A DNA stretch of 64,000 nt. It comes from Brachionus rotundiformis (lineage: Eukaryota > Rotifera > Eurotatoria > Ploima > Brachionidae). Under the pieces are notes generated by a model, which saw only the letters and a list, made by a program, of their open reading frames with translations, was not told the DNA's origin and did no database searches. This document shows positions 48,201 to 56,715 of the stretch, one piece after another (the stretch's first letter is position 1; each line of letters starts with the position of its first letter). Location of the stretch: positions 1,891,923 to 1,955,922 of the forward strand of contig JAESIW010000200.1 of assembly GCA_016802295.1 (NCBI GenBank), written 5' to 3'. A program made the position numbers and the translations under genes.

Positions 48201-48262
48201 TTTAATTTTGATTCAAATGATAAAAAAATGATAAAAAGCATATTTTTTAGTATTTGTTCCAT
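45227..48262 (-). CDS. Secreted GH19 chitinase with three LU domains (chitinase B)
   Basis: Nine exons on the minus strand: 48262-48155, 48108-48021, 47973-47877, 47828-47734, 47675-47101, 47051-46955, 46905-46809, 45993-45594 and 45541-45227; 623 residues, phases consistent. Signal segment MLFIIFLSFES. LU1 (LICYACNSNW ... CRGPC ... YCYQDLCN), LU2 (IQCYFCNERW ... CIGVC ... CSTDFCN), LU3 (ITCFFCNARW ... CVGVC ... YCSTDYCN). A long acidic linker (DENEAENDDCYDDEDSSEYH) lies between LU2 and LU3. The GH19 part matches chitinase A block by block: EAAMFLSQILWESDGL, SEYACIKTQCPGMYG, SYYGRGYIQL, SWHYNYEAAS, NGGLECNG, IENGCYN. Exons of 315, 97, 97 and 88 nt recur with the same size and phase in A, so the pair arose by tandem duplication. 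LU2 lies in a single exon, unlike the others. Confidence 0.9.
45994..46808 (-). other. Long intron of chitinase B
   Basis: 815 nt intron between LU3 and the linker/GH19 exon; the matching intron of chitinase A is 54 nt. It contains a perfect 10 bp hairpin at 46166-46195 (CATAGATGTC / GACATCTATG, 10 nt loop). No open frame. Confidence 0.7.
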
Positions 48263-49727
48263 TTGTTAAATTTAATATAGATCAAATTATCCTAATAGTA
48301 GAAATTTTTATGGTGACCTTAGTTCTATATATCAATTAATATTTCATATTTATTTATTTTTTAGGCGTTAAGGTTCCTTAATTAGTACATGATATTTATT
48401 ATAGGATATTTTATTTGATTAAAAGCAAAAAAGTCGTGATTTAATTTTAAATTTAAAAATAATAATTGATTAAGATAGAAAATTTTTATAATGTTTTTTT
48501 TTTTTAAATAAGAAACTTTTTTTCGTTATCAAAAAAGTAGTCTAAAAAAGACATGACTCCAGTTTTACTCTTACAGATAAAAATATAGTGTCGCGTCTTC
48601 AAATCAATCGAATGATGCACTTATTATTCTTTTTGAGAAATTTTTCATAGAATCAAACTTTTTATTCGTTTCCAAATTTGAATATTGAAATGAAAGAATA
48701 TAAAAATCTTGCTGATAATGTTTAAAAATTTTATGAACAAGAGAAGGAAGAATTATCATATAGTAATTTTTAGATAATTTGAATAAAATTTGGTTAGTAA
48801 AAAACGAATTAATAGATTATTCTCGCCAATTGAATGGAACAATCTATTAATTATAATACTAAAAAACATATTTTTCATACAATTTCAATTATTATTAGGT
48901 GTTAGTAAATAAGTCTCCAACTTATAAATTATTTGTTTTAGATCAAAATATTTAAGTCTTAATTAGATTGATTTTAGAATTTTCGGAATTCATAAGAGCA
49001 AAATTCTAAACAAAACTTTTTAATTTAATAGAATAAGATTTTTTGATAATATAGATAATAGGAAAGTATAAATTTTGGTCTAAAAATATGGAAGCTACAA
49101 TAAATTTAAAATGATCATGATCAAAAATTATTTTTCCTATCATTTTTATTGTAAACAATGTTCGATTATCTTGAAAATTAAAAATTAAGTTAATAAAACT
49201 ATTTAGTTATTACATCTCTACCTCATTTAAATCTAACAAAAAAACGCCTTCGGTTAAGTTACTTTTATCATTAACACATGGTTTTATTTTATACCATTTA
49301 CTAGTTGAAGATAAAAACTAATTAGTTGGTAAAAGTTAAAATAGACTTATTATTATATTAAAATTAGATTATTTATTTTTATTGATTTAAATTTTTAGGC
49401 CAAAGGTCGCTTGTGTATTGTCAATTTGGTATTCGACTTAAACTGCATGCATCTCCTCCAAAGGGTCTGACGGTACCTATTGTTGAATATAGTCAATAAA
49501 GAGTAGTTAAATTTGAAAAAGTAATTAATTATTTGAAAAAAAATAATGTCATATTAGCATAATTTCAACATTAGTAGAAATAAAACCAAAATAAATATCT
49601 TAATTTCACAATTTTTGATTATCATTAATAAATTACTTTTGAATAAAATGTATAAATTTTGTTTTTAAACCGTATATTAAAAGTAAAATTAGTGTTAAAA
49701 GGAAATAGGAATTAGATTTAAAATAGC
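48263..49727. other. Divergent spacer chitinase B-LENG9-like
   Basis: Contains both promoters and dispersed repeat copy 2 (48541-48832). A G/C-richer patch at 49398-49490 is unexplained. Confidence 0.5.
48541..48832 (+). repeat. Dispersed non-coding repeat, copy 2
   Basis: Matches copy 1 at 36146-36371 through the same ordered blocks, with an extra 40-50 nt around 48672-48715. See copy 1. Confidence 0.75.
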
Positions 49728-51194
49728 ATGGCGAACATCAATAAAGAGCTTGTTTTGAAAAATTTACAAAATTTAAAAAATTATCTCCACGAAAACCAAT
49801 TGATAAATTTTAAATTATTAGAAAATATTGGCTGCTATCCGTTTGTAATTAAGTGCTTAGCTTTCAATGATTTTGGAATTAATTTAACAATTCAAATACA
49901 TGGTATTTTTTATTTTTATCAGAGAAAATTTGAATTAACTTTTTTCTTTAAAGATGATTTCAAATTATCTAAGTCAACGGCTGTCGTCAGTTTAATTAAA
50001 AAAAATAGTCAAAACGATGAATCGACAAAATTATTTGAAGAATTTTTAAATGAAAAAATAAAAAATATTGATCCTGAAAGTGATATTTACTTAATAAAAT
50101 TATTTCAAAAGTCACACAATTATGTAGAAAAAAATTTCCAAAAAAATTCAGAAAATTCAAAAAAAAAATCACCAGTCAGAAATAAACAAGCGACTAAAAA
50201 ATGTGAAGAAACTGATCTAAACTTAAAAAAAGTTTCCATGAAAACTGCCGGTGATGTGGTTAATCGAATACAATGGGATGAAGAAATTAACAAAGATTAT
50301 ATAACTGTTGGATATATTGACAGATTTTTAGGACTTAAAGAATGTCCTTTCAACACATTTGACTGGGGAGATATTGTTCTAGCGGAATATGGAGCTCTAG
50401 CTATTCCAGAACATCGAATTAGCTATTTCAAATACAAAGATGAAATTATTTGGGATAAAAAAAGTCGCTTGGACAACATTTTTGGTTCTACAGGATCTGG
50501 TCAAACTATCCGAGATATTGTAATACGTTTACAGAATTTAGAGTTTGCACCAGCAAAAGATATAATCAATGAACTAACAGATTCTAAGCAAGTTCCGTAT
50601 GAATCCGACACTCCAAACTATTTTATATCAATACCAATAGATAATTCTCAAATAAAGTCAAATTTTGATATTATTTTAAAAGATTTATTGGAATACAATA
50701 ATGAAGTTGAAAGCTTTCTGGTACCTGACACATCTTTTCACCTTACATTATGTACCCTCCGCATTTCTAGTGATGAAGAAATGAATTTGGTAAAACAGAT
50801 AATGGACGAGTTTAGGACAACATTTGAGGATGATTTGCCAATTTGCTTAAAATTTCAAGGTCTTGACCAATTTTTTGAAAAAGTTTTGTTTGTAAAATGT
50901 ATAAGTGAAAATCTTCAAAAATTAGAAAAATCAGTTATTAATCAATTAAAAGAAAATAAGATCAATACAGCCGGAAATTATTACAATTTTGTTCCACATT
51001 TAACTATTTTTAAGATAAGTAGCAATTCAAATAATCGAAATATACATGTTAATGATTTTGTTGACAGTAATCTATTGAAAAAATATGAAAATTTTAACTT
51101 GGGTGAAGAAATAGTCAGTCGAATACAACTTTGTAAAATGACCAACATTTTCCTCAACAAAGTTTATCCAATTGAGCATGAAACAAGAATATGA
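49728..51194 (+). CDS. LENG9-like protein: MJ1316 plus 2H phosphoesterase domains
   Basis: Single exon, 488 residues. N-terminal 140 residues are not recognised (possibly RWD-like; weak). A Lys-rich linker leads to an MJ1316 (DUF504) domain at about 169-255: VSMKTAGDVVNRIQWD, YITVGYIDRFLGLKECPF, IPEHRISYFKYKDEIIWDKK, RLDNIFGSTGSGQT. This domain is thought to recognise cyclic or processed RNA ends. The C-terminal half is an AKAP7/LigT-like 2H phosphoesterase, with the two expected His-x-Thr motifs in SFHLTLCTL (338-340) and VPHLTIFKI (424-426). Human LENG9 has the same two domains in this order, after a CCCH finger that is not visible here. The likely role is RNA 2',3'-cyclic or 2'-5' phosphodiester processing; inferred from domains. 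Confidence 0.85.
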   Translation: MANINKELVLKNLQNLKNYLHENQLINFKLLENIGCYPFVIKCLAFNDFGINLTIQIHGIFYFYQRKFELTFFFKDDFKLSKSTAVVSLIKKNSQNDESTKLFEEFLNEKIKNIDPESDIYLIKLFQKSHNYVEKNFQKNSENSKKKSPVRNKQATKKCEETDLNLKKVSMKTAGDVVNRIQWDEEINKDYITVGYIDRFLGLKECPFNTFDWGDIVLAEYGALAIPEHRISYFKYKDEIIWDKKSRLDNIFGSTGSGQTIRDIVIRLQNLEFAPAKDIINELTDSKQVPYESDTPNYFISIPIDNSQIKSNFDIILKDLLEYNNEVESFLVPDTSFHLTLCTLRISSDEEMNLVKQIMDEFRTTFEDDLPICLKFQGLDQFFEKVLFVKCISENLQKLEKSVINQLKENKINTAGNYYNFVPHLTIFKISSNSNNRNIHVNDFVDSNLLKKYENFNLGEEIVSRIQLCKMTNIFLNKVYPIEHETRI

Positions 51195-52028
51195 TTTAAA
51201 TTCAAATAGCCAATTTTTAAATAAAATTTTTTTTCAAAATCATGATATTTTTGTAATCTTTTATTTCGAAAATCAGTCGGTAAATAATTCAAAAGATAAA
51301 TAATAAATGGTTAATATTTATACAAAGTATATAAAAACATTTTGATTAGATATTAGACTTATATTAGACTACGAAAAAAATTAATTTAATTTTTCTTTTA
51401 CCTTTTTTGTAAATATTAGATTTTTTTAATTTTCATTCAAGTCATTTTTCAATTTTTTCTTTATACAATATTTTAATATTAAGGAATAACTTAAACTTAT
51501 TGTATTCTGTTAATTCTAATAATTTTCAAAACATTTCGTTGAATCAAAATTTTTACAAAATTAAAGGATTTATTTTGGTATAAAATCATACAGTTTCTTC
51601 TACTTAATGATATTTTTGTTTATTTTTAAGCTAATTAAAAACGATGGTCATGTAAATATTCTTATTCAGCACTTTTTTGTCAAGGAAGCCTCATTTGAAT
51701 CTTAAGTAATCAATTTTGTTTAGTATGAATAATACAAAAAATAAATGGTTTGAGCAAAAAATTTTTAATTGTTCTTTTGGTTACAATGAAATACATTCAG
51801 AGGATTCAAGCCATACAGTTAGTTGGATTTGAAAAGAACTTTGGCTTTTTTGGTTCAATTTCTTAGTTCCATATTTTCCTAGAATGGTATAAGCTTTTGT
51901 ATCAAATTTAAAAATTTAATATAGGGTTTAAACTTTTTATTTAAAAAAATTTTTTTTTTTTTATTTTTAAAAGCTTGAAAAATAAATAGAAAGGGTTGGG
52001 GTTTAGGTTTTTACAACACAAAAATTTT
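51195..52028. other. Convergent spacer
   Basis: 834 bp between gene ends of the LENG9-like gene (+) and the GPCR (-). A/T-rich, nothing seen. Confidence 0.5.
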
Positions 52029-53225
52029 TCAAATTTGTTTGAAAATTTCTGTTTTATCAGAAATCGGCTGATCAATCATACATGATAAACAAAACATGCA
52101 TCTAAAAGTTCTTTTGAAAGATCTTTCAACAAAATATCTAAAATTTAGACTATAAAAAAAATAAACAAAAAATTGAACACCCATGCTGCAATACAAAATA
52201 AGATTAGAAATTGCCAAAATACATCCGGTCATATCGGTTTCATCCGTAATATTACCTGATTTTACAGTAAAATTTTTAAAACCTAATAAATTTTTCATTT
52301 GTTCGCTAATACTTAAAAGCATATTTAAGCTGTGTCCGATTATGTAGATATAATTTAAGAATATTATCATATTGGTCAATTTGGCCCTGGATTTTTCGAT
52401 TTCTATCGGACTTTTTGCCAGATTATTCGATTCAGCTGTACTTAAATCTGACTTACTGTCTAAATTGTCATTGAATCCACCTGAAATTTCGTTCTCATTA
52501 CTCAAATTAATTACACAATTTTTCAAATTTTTATTCTCAAATTCAATAGCTTTCAGTAATTTTTTCGAGTTATCATTAATTGCCTTTTTTAGTAATATGT
52601 TCATGTATAAAATTATTAAATATATGGTCAAACTAACTACTATAGAATTGACCAAAATAAAGGAACCAAAAAAATTGCTATTTCCATTTTGACTCAATGA
52701 TAGCTCAAACAAAGTCAACTTGTACCATTCAAATTCCAAATAGTCATGAAAAAAAAGAATTGGACTTGTAATAAAAAAGCTTAAGATTGCACATGACCAT
52801 AAAATTATACAAGGAGAACGCCTTGATAGGTATCTATATGTTGAAGTCATGCGGCTGTATCGGTCTAGACTAATTACAACTTTTACTAAATTTGATGTTG
52901 TTTCTGAAAAAGATGTAATAAAACAGTAGAAGTACATTTCATGGATATCTTCGGTCAAGGCTTGTCTAATTAGAGGTCGTACCATTACAGAAGTTAAAGA
53001 AATGGAATCAAAAATAGAATTGTATAAAAGATATTTATAAAATGCGCCTTTGAAAACTGGTTTGGATAAAACTCCGAAACATAAAAATGTTAGACAAAGG
53101 CTTAAACAACATACAAAAGGCAGACCTTGGTTTGTAATAATGTCTGCACTTGATTCGATTACAATTACTTCTGGTTCTCGAGTTTCGTCATAATAGTATT
53201 CAGACTGATTATCTCTATAATCCAT
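52029..53225 (-). CDS. Orphan rhodopsin-type 7TM receptor
   Basis: Single exon, 398 residues. The acidic, Tyr-rich N-terminus (YRDNQSEYYYDETREPE) is followed by seven hydrophobic spans. Cys101 (MYFYCF) is placed for the TM3-loop disulfide. The TM3 end reads ISLDRYSRM, an intact DRY motif at 121-123. The third intracellular loop is long (about 215-290), charged and Ser/Asn-rich. TM7 ends FVYFFYSLNFRYFVERSFKR, with no clear NPxxY. The C-tail has CMFCLSC, a possible palmitoylation cluster. The class is A-like, most like invertebrate peptide receptors of the FMRFamide/orphan group, but no ligand can be named. Confidence 0.75.
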   Translation of the reverse strand: MDYRDNQSEYYYDETREPEVIVIESSADIITNQGLPFVCCLSLCLTFLCFGVLSKPVFKGAFYKYLLYNSIFDSISLTSVMVRPLIRQALTEDIHEMYFYCFITSFSETTSNLVKVVISLDRYSRMTSTYRYLSRRSPCIILWSCAILSFFITSPILFFHDYLEFEWYKLTLFELSLSQNGNSNFFGSFILVNSIVVSLTIYLIILYMNILLKKAINDNSKKLLKAIEFENKNLKNCVINLSNENEISGGFNDNLDSKSDLSTAESNNLAKSPIEIEKSRAKLTNMIIFLNYIYIIGHSLNMLLSISEQMKNLLGFKNFTVKSGNITDETDMTGCILAISNLILYCSMGVQFFVYFFYSLNFRYFVERSFKRTFRCMFCLSCMIDQPISDKTEIFKQI

Positions 53226-53995
53226 TTTTTTTCGTAGAATAATATTTTTTAATGATTTTTTTAATAATGATAATTCATAAAAATATATTTTTAGTATCTG
53301 TGAATTTAAATTTAAAAATAAATATTCATTTAAATTGTCTATTTGATAATTTTTATTTTTTATGCTATTAATTCAAAATTATATCAGATTGCATTAAAAA
53401 ATCGATTTAAAAATAATAAATTAATTATAAATTTTAAAAATTTTAATTAAGAATAAATTTTTTAAATAGACCTTATTATGATTTTCTCATCCTTATCTTT
53501 TAATTTTTATCTTCAATCAAGTTTATAGAAAATATGTCCGAACATTTTTACTTAAAAGTAATCATCTTTTTCCCAATTTTGTATATAAATGTATAAAATT
53601 CATATTATACTTAGCAGCAATTAAATATCGAATTTATTTATAAAATAGAATGTATTGAAAAAAGTAAATTTTATAATTTTTAAAAAATATCTGTAATAAA
53701 TGAAATTTCCGATATTTAATTTATTTAGAGCACATAATTTTTAAATGTTTAATTTAAAAATAATTTGAAAAATGTTAAGTAAAATAATAAAAAATTGGCT
53801 TATATACTTATATACTAAGTAATAAAGTAAAAAAAAAGATAGCTTATAAATTGATGACTTGTTTTTTTGTAATAAAGATAATCAAAAATTTAGTTTATTT
53901 GTTAACGACCATAAAATCTAAAAAATATAATTTATTGATTTTGAGGCAAAAAATTAAAAATAAATGTAAAATTTAAAAACATTTAAAATCTTGTT
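53226..53995. other. Spacer GPCR-CC2D1
   Basis: 770 bp, A/T-rich; GPCR promoter region and CC2D1 3' UTR. Nothing else seen. Confidence 0.5.
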
Positions 53996-56164
53996 TTATA
54001 ATGAAACAGCATCTTTGCTACTAGTTATAAATTTATCTATAATTAGCCATCTTAATTCAAGATCTTGAACTTTCTTATGTGTCAAAGGCTCACGAATTCT
54101 AATTTTTACTTCCAATTTACCACCAAGTTGTCGTCTCCCCTCAAGCAACTTAGATTTATTTAAGAATAAGTATTTAAAAAAAAAATAATATGATTATTTA
54201 GCTCACATCAAACGCGTCATGAATTGTGGCTGAATTTTCCAATTGTTGAAGCTTGACCAAGCTTGTAGCTAGTAATTTATCGCCTTTGAGGAAACCACTA
54301 AAATTGAAAAATTAGCTTATAACAAATAGAAAACAATTCTTATTACGCTTTGTAATAAATTTCAAATTTAAGTTCTTTTCTATTCATTAATCTGCAAAAC
54401 TTTGACTGCTTTCTCTGAATTTGTACTTTAAAATTCTGATTAAATTCTAATTAAAAAATATACAAAATAATTAAAAATCAAATAAATTCAAAGCTTTTTT
54501 TAGATTTACCTGGATTAAGAGTTCCAGAAATTTTTGAAGTTTTATCAGTTTGTACAGCTTCCTTAAATTAAGATTTATTAATGGTAAAAAATTGTTGGTT
54601 CAATTTTACGGGTGGATAGGGAAATTCAAATTTAACATAGGTGGTCATGTGCTTTTCGTCAAAATCTTTAGGCAATGGTAAATTAATTGCCCTGATAATG
54701 TTCAATTCCAAGTCGTTGTCGGTCAAGTCTGAATTGCAGTCAATTGACTGGTAAATGCGTTTCTCATAATGGTACAATGGTACATCTTCACCTCTAGAAA
54801 ATGCTGTTTTCAAAGCATCAAAATCTTGGATACTTTCATTAACTACTTTATTAAATCTTAAAAAATATTCGTTTATTTATTCGATTGAGAATTCATTTAA
54901 TTTTATTAACTTGTTGGCGTTGGTCACATCTCCCATTTGTGTAAAGTGCTTAAAATTTTCTTTGGCAATTTTGATTTGTTCTTTTAAATCGTTCAACAGA
55001 CGTTGATAGATAGAATTTCTGTCTCCTGTAATAATCTCATTATCTAAATTTACTTTTTCGACTTTGAATTCTTTATTTGGTTTAGATGGAGATTTTTTCT
55101 CTTGGAGCTGTGGTGGAACTGGCAGCTAATTAAAAAAAATCACATATTAAATATCAACTAAGAGAAAATGGTACATTTTTCATGTCTAATGGCAAACCAT
55201 TTTCGGCTGCCACTATCATTGAATCGAATCCTTTAGCACTTCTCAAATAAACTAATGCTACATTTATATTTCCTTCTTTTTTTGCGTTTAGAGCAGCTTC
55301 CTTGAACAAATTTTGACGTTCTAGTAAAATTTTAAGCTCTTTGCTAGCATGTGTACGTTTAGTTGGTGATCTCTTATTATCTGGTACTGGTGTGATCGGC
55401 GGAGGTTTAACAGTTTCAGCTTCATCAACATCATTACTTAACTTAGGTCTAATAGGCTTAATGTCATCAAAATCTGGAGGCCTAAAAGCAGCTAATTTTT
55501 TCTCAAAGTCATCATCAGCTACATGATCTTTAGGTAAAATTTTTTTGATATTTGGTAGAAGAGAGTTTAATTGTCTATTAATGTGATCATCTTCTAAGTC
55601 TATGTTATCTTCTCCTAAGTCATCATCATCAATCTCTTTACTTAGTTGTTCTAATAAATCATCTCCTGCTTCATCGGGTACATTGTCATATTTTTCCTCA
55701 GCTGGAACTGATTTTTGTGCCGGTTTGTGAGCAATTGTACTGTTTCGGTTCGTCTGAGTTGCGTTTAGGATAGGTCTTCCATCTTGCTGTAAAGGGATCT
55801 TTGCAAATCCGGGTGGAACAACTAACTCTGAATAGTTGTATGCTTTACCTTCTTTGGTTGCTTTAATGGCATCTTCGAATTGCTTTTTAATTTGAAAACT
55901 AACAGTGAATATAAAAAAATATTGGAAAATTACTTTAAGTTGTCTCTGGTAGCGTCTTTTCTTGCTCGAGTCATTTTTTGCATTTGCTTCTTGCAATTTC
56001 TGGGAAAATTCATTTTTTATTTGCATCAATGAGTCAATAGTTGTCCTTGGAATATCGTGAGAAATTGGAATCTTTATGTTTCCAGGTAGGTCAACTTAAT
56101 CTAATGGTCAGTTTGATTTTTAAAAAAATTATCTCTTACGATCTTCCAAGTTCAGATCATCCAT
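53996..56164 (-). CDS. CC2D1A: CC2D1/Lgd, ESCRT-III (CHMP4/Shrub) regulator, short form
   Basis: Nine exons on the minus strand: 56164-56140, 56094-55934, 55882-55175, 55125-54911, 54856-54610, 54561-54510, 54446-54347, 54297-54207 and 54148-53996; 583 residues, consistent phases. DM14 repeats bind CHMP4. One lies near residue 30-85 (PRTTIDSLMQIKNEFSQKLQ, then KRRYQRQLK-QFEDAIKATK, SELVVPPGF). A second lies near 265-310 (LLERQNLFKEAALNAKKEG, LRSAKGFDSMIVAAENGLPL). An acidic linker separates them. A C2 domain follows (DLELNIIRAINLPLPK, YVKFEFPYPP-EAVQTDKTSK, KFEIYYKAGFLKGDKLLATS, LLEGRRQLGGKLEVKIRIRE). Human CC2D1A (about 950 residues) has four DM14 repeats and a C-terminal coiled coil. Here the first two and the tail are absent, unless further 5' exons lie beyond the MDDLNLED start. 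The in-frame, stop-free 51 nt intron 55883-55933 interrupts DM14-3. Confidence 0.9.
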
Positions 56165-56715
56165 TTTATGTTAAAATATTTAAATCAAACTTTTTTAAAT
56201 AATTTCAATTTTTTAGGAATAAAAATAAAAACTAAGTATTCTTGAATTTATTATTAACAATTATGAAAATAAATGTTTAAAATATATTAAATTTAAAATA
56301 CTAACTAAAACAAGTATATTCAAAATTTTTTAAATAAAAATCAAATTTTACGATTATCTTATTCCAAGTATCTTTTATAATCAATTGGACAGTTCAAAAA
56401 TTAGAAAAAAATTTTGAAAAAAAAAAGGTGTCAAATATTTTGTCTCGGTTAGATAATTTTTTAGTCATCAAATAAATTTGATTTGAATTAAGTTAATCAT
56501 CCTTTAGATAAAACTCTTGATGAAAACTATTTTTTAATATTTACCTTTTACATCTTTTTAAATAAAAACTAAAAGATAGTGAAAAATTCTTATAGAAACT
56601 CTTGATAAACAAAAATTTTATTTTATAAATTAAAACAATATAAAATCATCAAGTAAAACAAAAAATGGACATAAAATAATAACAAATAATACTCAAAAAT
56701 AAAATAAAAATCTTT
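56165..56715. other. Spacer CC2D1-secreted repeat protein
   Basis: 551 bp, A/T-rich. I looked for upstream DM14 exons of CC2D1 and saw none. Confidence 0.5.

Noticed and set aside
48350..48385. Sequence resembling the GCTCCTTCAGAA tail of the LINE at 6903-7110
   Set aside because: Only loose similarity (GGCGTTAAGGTTCCTTAATT); cannot be told from chance.
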